This document shows positions 33,440 to 41,771 of a DNA stretch of 64,000 nucleotides, one piece after another (position 1 is the first letter of the stretch; the number at the start of each line of letters is the position of its first letter). Source of the DNA: JAGOUA01 sp964645655 (GTDB lineage Bacteria > Patescibacteriota > Patescibacteriia > 2-12-FULL-60-25); NCBI GenBank assembly GCA_964645655.1, contig CAZXZS010000001.1, positions 620,001 to 684,000 on the forward strand, written 5' to 3'. The notes under the pieces were generated by a model. The model was not told the origin of the DNA. It searched no databases and worked only from the letters and a program-made list of their open reading frames with translations. The position numbers were made by a program, and so were the translations under genes.

Positions 33440-33931
33440 TCACCCGCGCCGCGGCTTGGCGACGCGCACGGTCCAGGCCTTCTCGCAGACCCATTCGACC
33501 TGCATCGGTTCGCCATGCCCGCCGGGACCGACGTGCCGGGGACGGTCGATCGTGGCCTCGAACCGCCCGACTTTCCAAAGCGTGTCGACGACGCGCTGCG
33601 CGAAGGCCTGGTCAGCGCCACGCGGCAGAGGGAGATCGAGGGACGCTTCAGCGCCCCAGGGGTTGCCGTCCCGGAGCCGGGCCATGAAGCCGTCGATGAC
33701 GCGCTGCACGGCCTCCATGCCTACCCGCGCCTGGTCACGCCTGGCCTGGCACTCGGCTTCCAGGCGCGCGGCGACCCGCGCGTCTTCGGCGTCGAGCCAT
33801 TCGGCGGCCGTCATCGGTCGGGGCGGCATCGGCGTGACCGGAGTCGCCTCAGGCTCGGGGCAGGCGCCACCGATCCCAAGGGTATCCCAGTCGTGCTCTT
33901 TCCCGCAGTGCGGACAAACCTCATCGAACAT
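33440..33931 (-). CDS. Small protein with an N-terminal zinc-finger-like knuckle
   Basis: 163 residues. It begins FDEVCPHCGKEHDWDTLGIGGAC, a CxxC knuckle with a following His and Cys that could bind zinc. A Pro-rich linker (residues 30-45) leads to a long charged helix (AAEWLDAEDARVAARLEAECQARRDQAR), and the C-terminal 60 residues are mixed. Not a family I recognise. Start at ATG 33931 because AAAGGAG lies 6 nt upstream; promoter TTGACA-N18-TAGGAT at 33978-34007. Confidence 0.7.
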   Translation of the reverse strand: MFDEVCPHCGKEHDWDTLGIGGACPEPEATPVTPMPPRPMTAAEWLDAEDARVAARLEAECQARRDQARVGMEAVQRVIDGFMARLRDGNPWGAEASLDLPLPRGADQAFAQRVVDTLWKVGRFEATIDRPRHVGPGGHGEPMQVEWVCEKAWTVRVAKPRRG

Positions 33932-33977
33932 CGAAGGCTCCTTTGCGCATCCCATCAGGAACGAGGGGAAGTAGCTT

Positions 33978-34007
33978 ATCCTAACGAAAAAGCAGCCGAT
34001 CTGTCAA
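33978..34007 (-). promoter_or_regulatory. Promoter of the 33440 gene
   Basis: Minus strand TTGACA (34002-34007), 18 nt, TAGGAT (33978-33983). Confidence 0.7.
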
Positions 34008-34093
34008 TGGCGTGCGCGGACGGTTGCCCTTGGCCGTCTCGATGCCTCGACATGGCCGGAACCATGCGGCCGCCCCTCAGCTGGCGCGAACGT

Positions 34094-34846
34094 TTATCCG
34101 CGTCTCAAAAAAGGCGTTCGCGTGCCGGGAGACGTGCGCGGGAAGGCATATTCTTTGACCGACCTCCAGACCCGCTCGGGATCCCCCACGCGCCCGGCCA
34201 CGTCTTGCGCGAGCAGGAAGGCATCGACCGCGTCATCACGGTCGCGTCCAAGCTCGACGAGAAGCGGAACAGACGGTCGAGCGCCCGCCATCCGACCAGA
34301 ATCCGCCAAGGAAATGCGAAGGACATAGCGCGACGATGGGGACGCAAGCGGTGACCCTACGCGCTCCGGATGCCCATCCAAGGCGAGACGGACGCCATTG
34401 ACCACGCGTTCGGCGTGGAGCGGACGGTCATACGCAAGACGATGCCGCCCGGCCAGCGCCTTCGCCTCTTGCTGGTGCGCCAAGGCGGCTTCCAGGTGCG
34501 GGATGACGGCGAGGTACAGGTCCTGCAGCGAATCAGCCTCCTCCGCAAGACGGACAGCTTCGCGGAAGACCTCGACCGAAAGGTCGGCGTCCCCCGACAG
34601 CCGCAATGACGCGTCCCAAATCCCCCGCTCCGAGGCCGCTTCCCCAAGCTCGTCCACCAGGTCTGGGAAGAAAAGCTCGTAGGTATCCATCCCGGGCAAG
34701 CAAGCCAAGATGAGATGCTTCCCGTTCACGGTCGCCTCCGCCCGGTACTTCCCGTTCGCGTCCACGTCCAAATCGATGGCGGAGGGCGAAAAGACGGGCC
34801 AATGTTCGGATCGGCGTTGCGGAGACCAGGAGCGCTCGATAGACAT
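34094..34846 (-). CDS. Soluble protein, unknown function
   Basis: 250 residues, no signal or membrane segment. Features: an N-terminal beta region (IDLDVDANGKYRAEATVNGKHLILACLPG), an acidic middle, a helix (SLQDLYLAVIPHLEAALAHQQEAKALAGRHRL) and a late segment (YVLRISLAD, LLVELGRDRDDAVDAFLLAQDVAG). No family recognised. It lies 29 nt downstream of the DUF4256 gene in the same direction and may be co-transcribed with it. Start ATG 34846 (Met 11 of the longest frame) is preferred because the longer version would overlap the DUF4256 stop. Confidence 0.65.
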   Translation of the reverse strand: MSIERSWSPQRRSEHWPVFSPSAIDLDVDANGKYRAEATVNGKHLILACLPGMDTYELFFPDLVDELGEAASERGIWDASLRLSGDADLSVEVFREAVRLAEEADSLQDLYLAVIPHLEAALAHQQEAKALAGRHRLAYDRPLHAERVVNGVRLALDGHPERVGSPLASPSSRYVLRISLADSGRMAGARPSVPLLVELGRDRDDAVDAFLLAQDVAGRVGDPERVWRSVKEYAFPRTSPGTRTPFLRRG

Positions 34847-34875
34847 AGATAAAGAAAGGGCGTGCCTGAGGGACA

Positions 34876-35451
34876 TTAGACGGATCGCTTGCCACGGAAC
34901 CCGCGGGCGGCATAATACGACTCCGCCCCGTTATGGTAGGTGAAAACGGTCTCATAGCGGCGATCGCAGAACAGGGCCCCGCCCAGCGCGCGGATCGCGG
35001 GCGGCGTCTGGATCCAGCTGGACGTCTTCCGGTCGAACGCGTCGAGCGCTTGGAGCGCACGGTATTCGGCTTCGGTCAGGAGTTCGATGCCCATGCTCGC
35101 GGCCAGCTCATGGGCACTGGTTTCGGGCGGATGCTCTTTCCTCGATTCGCGTGCCACCTTATCGAAACACAGGCTGCGGCGTCCGGCAGGGCTTTCAACG
35201 GACGTGTCACAGAACACATAGCCTCGCGTCTTCTTGTCTTGCCAGACCACGTCGGGCTCGCCGCCCGTCTCTTCCATCTGATGCAAAGAGCAGAGGGCGG
35301 ACGGGTCCGCCTCGAGGCGCGCCCGCACCTTTGTCCAGGCGATCCCAGGATGAAGATGCGCACGTCGCGAGAAACGCGCCTCAAGAACCGCCAAGAGGCG
35401 CGTGCGCTCCGTTTCGGAGAGGCCCTTTTTCTTTTTTTCGCTTGTCGGCAT
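34876..35451 (-). CDS. DUF4256-family protein
   Basis: 191 residues, close to the size I expect for DUF4256. Recognisable elements: LLAVLEARFSRRAHLHPGIAWTKVRARLE, MEETGGEPDVV, GYVFCDTSVESPAGRRSLCFDKVARESRK, a middle GIELLTEAEYRALQ, and a C-terminal RRYETVFTYHNGAESYYAARGFRG. Function unknown; cytoplasmic. ATG 35451 is used because a TATCCT box ends 6 nt upstream, another leaderless arrangement; the longer frame to 35544 would read through it. Confidence 0.85.
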   Translation of the reverse strand: MPTSEKKKKGLSETERTRLLAVLEARFSRRAHLHPGIAWTKVRARLEADPSALCSLHQMEETGGEPDVVWQDKKTRGYVFCDTSVESPAGRRSLCFDKVARESRKEHPPETSAHELAASMGIELLTEAEYRALQALDAFDRKTSSWIQTPPAIRALGGALFCDRRYETVFTYHNGAESYYAARGFRGKRSV

Positions 35452-35585
35452 GCGTACAGGATAGCGAACATGCGGCCAAAGGGCGAACCGCCCGGAAAAT
35501 GCCGCGGCGATGCAAAACAAAAACGCCCCCGGAGCGCGGCCCACCGAAGGATGGGGCCGCCCTCACGAGGGCAAGACATACCGCG

Positions 35586-36392
35586 CTACTCGAACCCGGG
35601 GACGGGCACGAGACGCTCGGCGCAGCTGTAGGTCTCGACGGGACAAGCCCCGGATGCGTGCCGATGGATGGCGACCTGGGGCGTCAGCCCGTAGCGCTCG
35701 TGCATGTCGAGGTAGGGCAGGATTTCCGCTGGCGCGATCTTGCCGGTGCGGCACAAGAGCAGCCAGCGCTCGTGCCAGATCCCCGACTCGTTCGGCGGCT
35801 GGTGCCCGCCGCGCGTCATGCTGGCCGATCCCCAGCTGTAGGTCCCGTGGCCGTCGAGCATGCGTCCGGCGCTATCGAAGCCATCGGTGACGAACGAGTC
35901 ATCGGGACCGAACTTCCAGCGCATCCAGAGCGGATTCGGCTCGAAGTACCAGCCCAGATGCCACGCCGGGTACCGGAAGTTGTTCAAGGCCCCGGATGCG
36001 CTCGGGTGAAGGAACGGCCAGAGCTCGCCGACCGGCACGGCCCAGACGCTCACCTCGATGTCCCGGTACGCCCAGTAGCGGTCGGCGGCGGGCACGCGGG
36101 CGAGCTGTGCGGCCCAGGGAGCGGAGGCGCTGGTGCTGAGGCTCGGGTTCGGGCGCGTCTCGGGACGGGCGAGCCCATTGGCACCAGGACACGCGGGGCA
36201 CTGGAAGCTGAGGCCGACCAGGATGAGCCGGTCGTCGCCATGCTCGCAGGGGTCGAGCGGAGGAAGGCCCGTCGGGAGCAGGCCAGGGACGAACAGCCCG
36301 CCCGCCTGGGCGGCGGAGCGGGGATGGTCGTCGAGGTTGGCGCACCCCATGAGGAGCGCGACGCAGAAGAGAGCAAAGGACGTCCATTTCAT
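35586..36392 (-). CDS. Predicted lipoprotein, unknown function
   Basis: 268 residues. Lipoprotein signal WTSFALFCVALLMGC with the Cys near residue 17. The body has six further cysteines (DPCEHG, FQCPACPG, LLLCRTG, GACPVETYSCAE) that suggest disulfides, and aromatic-rich segments (RYWAYRDIEVSVWAV, WHLGWYFEPNPLWMRW). No known domain. Promoter TTGACG-N17-TAGCCT at 36515-36543 gives a leader of about 115 nt, with a partly paired segment (CCGGCGTT with AACGGCCGG) just before the ATG. Confidence 0.75.
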   Translation of the reverse strand: MKWTSFALFCVALLMGCANLDDHPRSAAQAGGLFVPGLLPTGLPPLDPCEHGDDRLILVGLSFQCPACPGANGLARPETRPNPSLSTSASAPWAAQLARVPAADRYWAYRDIEVSVWAVPVGELWPFLHPSASGALNNFRYPAWHLGWYFEPNPLWMRWKFGPDDSFVTDGFDSAGRMLDGHGTYSWGSASMTRGGHQPPNESGIWHERWLLLCRTGKIAPAEILPYLDMHERYGLTPQVAIHRHASGACPVETYSCAERLVPVPGFE

Positions 36393-36514
36393 GGCATCAC
36401 CGGCCGTTCACGAGCAGATTGACGGAAACGCCGGCACGGGGGATCCATGCAGGCGCTCATGAACAGCTCACGAGACGGGAAAGAGGCCTGTCGCATGAGC
36501 TATAGCGATCCCCT

Positions 36515-36543
36515 AGGCTAACAAAAGAAGATGCCCTCGTCAA
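36515..36543 (-). promoter_or_regulatory. Promoter of the 35586 lipoprotein gene
   Basis: Minus strand TTGACG (36538-36543), 17 nt, TAGCCT (36515-36520). Confidence 0.65.
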
Positions 36544-36567
36544 GAGGAATCGCCCGGATCGGCGCAC

Positions 36568-36609
36568 AAAAAAGCCGACCCGTTTCCTGCAGCGACGGAA
36601 CGGATCGGC
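36568..36609 (-). terminator. Terminator overlapping the stop of the 36611 gene
   Basis: Minus strand GCCGATCCGTTCC pairs imperfectly with GGAAACGGGTCGGC, then six T. Confidence 0.8.
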
Positions 36610-36610
36610 A

Positions 36611-37198
36611 TCAGAACCCATCGGGCCAGACGGTGCGGACCCGCTCCTCCGCCCCGAGCGTCCGCACGCGCCGCCCAAGGTAGGGAAAGCGAAGCCCGGG
36701 CGCGATCCGCGAAAAACGCTCGATGTCTTCCAGGTCACGCTTCCCCACTTCCGGTCCACGCTGGAGGAGGGCCTTGATGAGCAGGACGTCCTCCGGCGGA
36801 TAGAGCCAGACCGGCTCACCGTCGAACGAGGTCACGAGACGATGCGCGAGGACCTCGGCCGTGAGCGCCAGGCCATAGCCCTTCCCCGCGATCGACAGGC
36901 GCAGGTCGCTCGTGAGCTGGATGGCGTGGCCGCCGCCCGGATTGGAGTTGCGCACGTCCTCCTGGGAAGATCGGTAACGGTACGAGACGCACCCGAAGAG
37001 GCCGTCAGCCACGTCATGCGCCCCGTTCGGCAGATAGATGTCGACATCATCTGGGAGACGATCGTTCCCAAGGAGGAACAGGCAGCCGTTCCCCCCGATG
37101 GCGAACGGAAGGCCAGCCGCATTGAGGGCGCGGATCGTGGGGAGAAGGCTCGGGAACCGGGCGAAGAAGGCCGCGAGACGATCTGGGAGGATGGTCAT
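36611..37198 (-). CDS. Small nucleotidyltransferase-like protein
   Basis: 195 residues. The segment LPFAIGGNGCLFLLGNDRLPDDVDIYLP follows the minimal nucleotidyltransferase pattern (a GG near the first strand, an Arg, then D-x-D as in D-V-D), and a later LTSDLRLSIAG could supply the third strand. After it comes AEVLAHRLVTSFDGEPVWLYPPEDVLLIKALLQRG, which fits the helical region of the AbiEii/MNT group. Some relatives are toxins of toxin-antitoxin pairs, but no small antitoxin gene is adjacent, so I do not call it one. Start ATG 37198. Confidence 0.65.
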   Translation of the reverse strand: MTILPDRLAAFFARFPSLLPTIRALNAAGLPFAIGGNGCLFLLGNDRLPDDVDIYLPNGAHDVADGLFGCVSYRYRSSQEDVRNSNPGGGHAIQLTSDLRLSIAGKGYGLALTAEVLAHRLVTSFDGEPVWLYPPEDVLLIKALLQRGPEVGKRDLEDIERFSRIAPGLRFPYLGRRVRTLGAEERVRTVWPDGF

Positions 37199-37314
37199 GG
37201 CGCCGGGCACCCTCGCACGAAACGGCAGCCCGGTCAAGAGACGGCGAAATATCCCAACACGCCCATGGGAACCAAAAAAAGAGCCCGTGAAGGCTCCTTT
37301 TTATTCGCCACGTC

Positions 37315-39393
37315 TTACCAATTCTGATCGATCGTCACCGCCAACCCGGCCTCGACGCTCGGCACGAACTGCCCCGCCGCCGTGATGTCGGCACCAAAGG
37401 CGTAGTTCGTAAAGAAGACGTCGGAAATGTCGTCGACCTGCGTGGCCCAGGCCGCACCGTACAGGTCACGCGCGACCGCCTCGGTCGTAACCCAGCGGAG
37501 GATCCCACCCCGGGCGACGGCGTACACGCGGTTGAGGGTCGTGAATTTGACGAGACGGCTTCCTGGGCGATAGGTCACGTTCCGGCCAAGCGGGATCGCG
37601 GCTAAGGCGGAGTCGCTGATCTCGCGTACCCCCGAGAAATCCCGGTACCAGGTGAAGTAGACCCGCTCGTTCGGGAAGGCGTGGCGACGACCGTCCTGGC
37701 CATTGTAGTAGACGGCGCGGCACGGGTGGTCGGCGGCCACGGCATACGCCGGACAGGTGGCCTTGACGAGGCCGACGGCCGGTGCGCCGCCAGGGGCCCC
37801 GCCCCCGCTGGTTCCGGACGTAACCGACACGCTCACGACCGGCCCGGAGGCCCCATTGCCGGCGCGGTCCCAGCAGCTGACGTAGACGCTATAGGTCCCG
37901 GCGGAGCCGAACGAATGCGTCCGCGCGGCCGTGGCGCCGCTGAGGTCCATCAGCCCCTGGCTCGTGCCGTTCACGAACAGCTCACAGCGAGCGATGCCCG
38001 AATCCGCATCAGAAACCGTTGCCGTATAGCGGACGGACGTGTTCACCGAGACGGGAGCGGTCGTGACGGCGCTCACCGTCGGCGCGACGCGATCAACGAC
38101 CGCACCGGAAGCGGCGGCCACATTGACCGTGTAGGTCGTGGAAACGCCGGTATTCCCCGCCGCGTCACGGCACTGGAACCGAGCGGCATGAGCACCCGCC
38201 GTCGCGAACGCATGCGAACGGGAGGTCGTGCCCGACGCCCCACCCGAGGAAGATCCGCCCGCAAGGGCGCCATCCACATACAGGTAACACTCCGTCACGC
38301 CGACGTTATCGGCATACGCGAGCGAGAGGGTCACCGGAACGCCAACGGTCGCGGTCAACGGGGAAATCGCTCCAGAAAAGGTCGGCGCAAGCGTGTCCGC
38401 AACGGAAGCCGCGGCCACCGTGATGGTGCGCGTGCCCGTATCGCCGCTATTCAGGGCGGCGTCCTTGCAGAAGATGCTCGCCGTATGCGCCCCGGCCGTC
38501 GTGAAGGTGTGGGCGCGCGAAGCGGTGCCGGACATGGCCGTCCCCGTCAACGTGGCCATGCCGACCGTCTCGCCGTCGACGTACAGGAAACAGGAACCGA
38601 CCCCGACATCATCGGAATACGAGGCGGAAAAGGTCACCGGCGTCCCGACCGTGGCGGACAGTGGCGAGAGCGTCCCGACGACCGGGGCCGTCGCGTCCAC
38701 CCCACCCGCTGGCATGACGGTGACTCTGCGAATGCCGATCCCCGGGTTCCCGCGGGCATCGGTGCAGCGGAAGGTGACATCAAACGTTCCGGGAGAGGAG
38801 AAGGAATAGGTGTATGATGCCGTGCCGGACATCGGGGAACCCGAACGGGTTGCCTCAAGGAAGGTCCCGGTCCCAAGGCCGAACTGGCATTGCACGACCC
38901 CGACATTATCAGCATATGACGCGGAAAAGGTCACCGGCGTCCCGACCGTTGCGGAATCCGGCGAAACGGTCCCGACAAGCGGCCCCGAAGCGTCCTCCTC
39001 CGGCGAGAGGACGGATACCGTCCGGTTGGCGCTCGTACCGATATTTCCCTCGCGGTCGACGCAGCGAGCGGCGACGGTATACGTCCCGCCGAACGGGAAG
39101 GTGTAGGACTGGCTATAATACGCGTCCTGGTCGGTCCCCGTGGTGCGGATCATGTTCGTCGACAACGCCGTCAGGTCGACGATCAGGTAGCAATAATCGA
39201 CGCCCGCATCATTGTCGGTCGCGGGCAGGGTGAACGTGGTAGGGCTGCCGGCGGTCACCCCCGGACCGGTGGACGGGGTACCGACGACAGGCGGCACCGA
39301 ATCGGCGGCGTAGGCGGACGGGACTGCCACGAGTCCAATCGCCAACGCGAGGAACGCGGTCATGAGACGGACTATGTTGGGAAAATAACGCAT
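37315..39393 (-). CDS. Secreted surface protein: five Ig-like repeats plus 'NVTYRPGS' C-terminal domain
   Basis: 692 residues. A cleavable signal peptide ends near AYA-AD (residue 30). Five repeats of about 90-100 residues follow, each with the pattern P-x-VGT-x-SP-x-x-ATVGTPVTFSASY, then D-x-GV-x-x-C-x-LYVDG, then AG-x-H-x-x-x-x-C-x-DAAGN; the two cysteines in each should form an intradomain disulfide. The C-terminal 150 residues hold GRNVTYRPGSRLVKF, NRVYAVARGGILRWVTTEAVARDLYGAAW and DVFFTNYAFG, the same domain as in the lipoprotein at 29703. No membrane anchor or sortase signal, so the C-terminal domain is the likely cell-surface or ligand-binding part. Confidence 0.88.
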   Translation of the reverse strand: MRYFPNIVRLMTAFLALAIGLVAVPSAYAADSVPPVVGTPSTGPGVTAGSPTTFTLPATDNDAGVDYCYLIVDLTALSTNMIRTTGTDQDAYYSQSYTFPFGGTYTVAARCVDREGNIGTSANRTVSVLSPEEDASGPLVGTVSPDSATVGTPVTFSASYADNVGVVQCQFGLGTGTFLEATRSGSPMSGTASYTYSFSSPGTFDVTFRCTDARGNPGIGIRRVTVMPAGGVDATAPVVGTLSPLSATVGTPVTFSASYSDDVGVGSCFLYVDGETVGMATLTGTAMSGTASRAHTFTTAGAHTASIFCKDAALNSGDTGTRTITVAAASVADTLAPTFSGAISPLTATVGVPVTLSLAYADNVGVTECYLYVDGALAGGSSSGGASGTTSRSHAFATAGAHAARFQCRDAAGNTGVSTTYTVNVAAASGAVVDRVAPTVSAVTTAPVSVNTSVRYTATVSDADSGIARCELFVNGTSQGLMDLSGATAARTHSFGSAGTYSVYVSCWDRAGNGASGPVVSVSVTSGTSGGGAPGGAPAVGLVKATCPAYAVAADHPCRAVYYNGQDGRRHAFPNERVYFTWYRDFSGVREISDSALAAIPLGRNVTYRPGSRLVKFTTLNRVYAVARGGILRWVTTEAVARDLYGAAWATQVDDISDVFFTNYAFGADITAAGQFVPSVEAGLAVTIDQNW

Positions 39394-39489
39394 AGGTTAG
39401 GGAAAAATAGATATCCTAGACCGACCTTAAGCTTGCAGAACCGCACACGAGAAGGCAAAGGCGCCTTTTCGGCTCGTCGCGTTGCGCCG

Positions 39490-39882
39490 CTATACAATAT
39501 ATACGCGCAAGAGATACGCGGAAACCGCCACCGCCGCCCCAATGAGGACGCAGGAAAGGAGGATCCGGATCGCCTTCTTCCGGTCTTTCGCCCGGAAGGC
39601 CGCCTGTTCGACGCTTTCCCGCGCCAAGAGGGCATCGCTCACGTTGAAGAGCCCCTTCATCCCAAAGGCGACGCAAAAGTGGCTGAACGCTTGAACGAAC
39701 CCCAAGGCAGACAGGGTCGCCGGGATGAAGAGGAGCAAAAACCAAGCGGGAGAGGGCCGAACGCGGGCAAGCAGGACCCAGAGGACGATGGTCGCGAACA
39801 GGCCGGCCCACCCGAGGCGCAGGCGCCACTGGATGTCGGGCTTGCCGATGTTGCAGGTGCCGGGGATGTAGGTGGAGGGCAT
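39490..39882 (-). CDS. Small membrane protein beginning with a Cys-Asn-Ile-Gly motif
   Basis: 130 residues. The N-terminus reads STYIPGTCNIGKPDIQWRLRLGW, a 'CNIG…R' signature I have seen on small membrane proteins in various bacteria. Three or four hydrophobic segments follow (residues 23-42, 46-66, 108-128), with a basic stretch before the last one (RAKDRKKA). Function unknown. ATG 39882 is used because TATCCT ends 8 nt upstream; the longer frame would include that box. Confidence 0.7.
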   Translation of the reverse strand: MPSTYIPGTCNIGKPDIQWRLRLGWAGLFATIVLWVLLARVRPSPAWFLLLFIPATLSALGFVQAFSHFCVAFGMKGLFNVSDALLARESVEQAAFRAKDRKKAIRILLSCVLIGAAVAVSAYLLRVYIV

Positions 39883-39973
39883 ATGGGAGAAGGATAGCAC
39901 GGGAAGCGAAGGGCGGGGGAAAAACCGACGAACGATCACCCCTCCCCTTCCCCATCCCCCTTGACACTATCCC

Positions 39974-40002
39974 TTGCCTTTTCATGGATATTCGGGTACG
40001 AT
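39974..40002 (+). promoter_or_regulatory. Promoter of the tRNA-Asn gene
   Basis: TTGCCT (39974-39979), 17 nt, TACGAT (39997-40002), about 10 nt before the tRNA. A TTGACA at 39961 has no matching -10. Confidence 0.6.
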
Positions 40003-40012
40003 CGCCGGGCCT

Positions 40013-40087
40013 TCCGGGGTAGCTCAGCGGTAGAGCAGTGGACTGTTAATCCATTGGTCCAGGGTTCGAATCCCTGCCCCGGAGCCA
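40013..40087 (+). tRNA. tRNA-Asn (anticodon GTT)
   Basis: 75 nt including an encoded CCA. Acceptor TCCGGGG pairs with CCCCGGA; D arm GCTC…GAGC; anticodon loop CTGTTAA within the TGGA/TCCA stem; T arm has the standard GTTCGAATC loop. A hairpin with six T follows at 40093. Confidence 0.98.
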
Positions 40088-40092
40088 ACAAA

Positions 40093-40122
40093 GAAGTTAC
40101 CAGTACGGTGGCTTTTTTGTTT
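40093..40122 (+). terminator. Terminator after tRNA-Asn
   Basis: GTTACC-AGTAC-GGTGGC stem (two G-U pairs), then six T. Confidence 0.65.
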
Positions 40123-40208
40123 GTGCCGAGTCAAGAAACGATCATCACAAAAAAATAATCCCTGAACCAAAAACGGCTGGGCGCCGGCAGCCAAATATCT
40201 AGGCGGGA

Positions 40209-40355
40209 ATGAACCGCTTGAAGCGACATAAGGCTCCAGTAGAGCAAATACCTACTGTCTTTCGGGTATTTGAGGGCGAGATGCCTACCCATCGTCATGG
40301 AAGCAGCGGCGGGCGGCCATCGTTTACAAAAAGAGGGAAATACTGTAATAAGTAA
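40209..40355 (+). CDS. Possible small basic protein (48 residues)
   Basis: An open frame from an ATG preceded by AGGCGGGA, encoding 48 residues rich in Lys/Arg/His (RLKRHKAPVEQIP; THRHGSSGGRPSFTKRGKY). It lies in the otherwise empty 298-nt gap between tRNA-Asn and the next gene. A good promoter (40323-40351) for the next gene overlaps its 3' end. No known relative; it may be chance. Confidence 0.3.
   Translation: MNRLKRHKAPVEQIPTVFRVFEGEMPTHRHGSSGGRPSFTKRGKYCNK
40323..40351 (+). promoter_or_regulatory. Promoter for the 40386 gene
   Basis: TTTACA (40323-40328), exactly 17 nt, TAATAA (40346-40351), then an AAAGGAG Shine-Dalgarno before the ATG at 40386. Confidence 0.75.
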
Positions 40356-40385
40356 TTAACGGAGAGATGAAAGGAGTTGGCATTC

Positions 40386-40832
40386 ATGCTGAATAAGCTC
40401 TTGCGTTTCACGGGACTGGTCACGATCTTCGTTCTCAGTTTGGTCTTGGTCTTTCTTCCGATGCTGTTCGTCAAGCTGGTCTTCGGTCTCATGGGCTGTA
40501 GAACGACGATCACTGAGGAGGAGGTATACGAGAGCCTCTCCCACACCGAATGGAAAACCGGTCTGGAGCTGACCGACGAGATCCGCAAGGTACGGCTCGA
40601 GCGACAGCCATACGCGGCAATGCTCGATTCGATCTATCCAGCGCTCCGGAGCCTGGAGAGGTCCGATCTCGTCGAGCGTCGGGAACGGCAACTCAGTGAG
40701 GAGAGGGCAAAGATCCGCGGCAATCGCCCACAGCACGAGTTTCGTCGTAAGCCCGGAGGAAAGAGGACCAAGGAAGAAAAGGGGGGCTGGCTCACCCTGC
40801 CGACGCCCGTGCCGTCTTGGGAGAGCGCCTAG
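40386..40832 (+). CDS. Membrane-anchored PadR-like winged-helix protein
   Basis: 148 residues. One strong hydrophobic helix near residues 7-35 (GLVTIFVLSLVLVFLPMLFV) is followed by a cytoplasmic domain that resembles a PadR-type winged helix: EEEVYESLSHTEWKTGLELTDEIRKV, then MLDSIYPALRSLERSDLVERRERQL, the helix-turn-helix and start of the wing. A Lys/Arg-rich tail follows. A DNA-binding domain tethered to the membrane would be unusual; alternatively the domain binds protein. GC is lower than in surrounding genes. A TTG at 40377 is a possible alternative start, but the ATG fits the Shine-Dalgarno spacing. Confidence 0.65.
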   Translation: MLNKLLRFTGLVTIFVLSLVLVFLPMLFVKLVFGLMGCRTTITEEEVYESLSHTEWKTGLELTDEIRKVRLERQPYAAMLDSIYPALRSLERSDLVERRERQLSEERAKIRGNRPQHEFRRKPGGKRTKEEKGGWLTLPTPVPSWESA

Positions 40833-40857
40833 CGCAGCCTAGGCAAAGAAAGGAACG

Positions 40858-41112
40858 TCACGCAAAGACGTGCCGTGTAAAAAATAGGCGCCCGACTACG
40901 CTCCTGACCCCTGCGTCGAGGCGATGAAGCGCCACCAAGGCTTGGAGACGCTGGCCCGTGCGGAGATCCACTCTCCCCACGGGCCGTCTGCTTTTAATGA
41001 CATTAGCTGAGACGGAAACACCCTCAAAAAAAGGCGGTTGCACTGACGGATTCTGGTCGGTCACAGGCTGGCCAAAGAAGAATTCGTCATGATAATTTCG
41101 GCATAATCCCAC
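40858..41112 (-). CDS. Doubtful small ORF
   Basis: 84 residues from a GTG, no recognised motif (ends VGRVDLRTGQRLQALVALHRLDAGVRS…). It is the only frame of any length in the 289-nt gap between the genes at 40832 and 41122. No Shine-Dalgarno and no clear promoter. A 28-codon frame on the opposite strand is equally plausible. Low confidence. Confidence 0.2.
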   Translation of the reverse strand: MGLCRNYHDEFFFGQPVTDQNPSVQPPFFEGVSVSANVIKSRRPVGRVDLRTGQRLQALVALHRLDAGVRSVVGRLFFTRHVFA

Positions 41113-41121
41113 GCCCGACCA

Positions 41122-41622
41122 TCATCGGGAAACGATGCCACGACGGGATGAGAACGTCAGTGACGATGCCCCACCGCCCGGTTCGCGCAGCGCGCCCACC
41201 CAGAGGATGAAAAAGATGCCTGCCAGGAACCCAAGCGCCAACGAAGGGAACCACAGCTCAAGAAACGTCCCGATGAGCGCCTTCGAGGGATCCTGACGGT
41301 CGTGGTAGACCGTCACGCGGTCCCCGACCTTGAAACGGGGCGGGTTTGACCGGATGCGGGCCTGCACTTGCCACGCCACGCCATCGACCAGGTACACGGC
41401 CTTGTATGCGTACGACCCCGTCCGCTCGTTGATATGCCGCGAAGGGGCAACGACCGCGGTCGGCGGGACGTATGACTGGTCCTGGATGGTCCCTTGCGCC
41501 TTCTCGTACAGCAAGACCGCCTTGACGCTCTTGCCGGTATACCAACACCACGGCAGAAAAAAGAGGAGGAACACGATGAAGAGGGGCCAGGAAAACGTTC
41601 CGTGGAATGAGGGCGCGGACAT
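41122..41622 (-). CDS. DUF3592-family two-pass membrane protein
   Basis: 166 residues. Membrane helices near residues 10-30 and 127-147 enclose an extracytoplasmic beta-rich domain: SYAYKAVYLVDGVAWQVQARI, then PRFKVGDRVTVYHDRQDPSKALIG, a typical DUF3592 layout with the Y-D/H-P motif before the second helix. Function unknown. A TATGCT box lies about 17 nt before the ATG. A soluble protein with a similar VDGTTYAISFP…LAYDPTDPTKW pattern is at 44550. Confidence 0.85.
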   Translation of the reverse strand: MSAPSFHGTFSWPLFIVFLLFFLPWCWYTGKSVKAVLLYEKAQGTIQDQSYVPPTAVVAPSRHINERTGSYAYKAVYLVDGVAWQVQARIRSNPPRFKVGDRVTVYHDRQDPSKALIGTFLELWFPSLALGFLAGIFFILWVGALREPGGGASSLTFSSRRGIVSR

Positions 41623-41736
41623 AGGGACGACGTGCCCAGCATACCGAATCCGGTCCCGAAAGGCGAACGCAATGAAGGTGCCACATCGACCGGGGTGTGC
41701 CGGTCTTGGATACCAAGAGCGCGCGAATCCATCCGC

Positions 41737-41765
41737 TTGTGTCCCGCCCCATAAACCGCTACGCT
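41737..41765 (+). promoter_or_regulatory. Promoter-like pair before a candidate small RNA
   Basis: TTGTGT (41737-41742), exactly 17 nt, TACGCT (41760-41765). Confidence 0.4.
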
Positions 41766-41771
41766 AAAAGA

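Noticed and set aside
36611..37198. Toxin of a toxin-antitoxin pair (MNT/AbiEii)
   Set aside because: No small antitoxin-like gene beside it; the fold is suggestive only.
41330..41767. 145-codon plus frame overlapping the DUF3592 gene
   Set aside because: The DUF3592 reading on the minus strand has helices and motifs; this frame has none.
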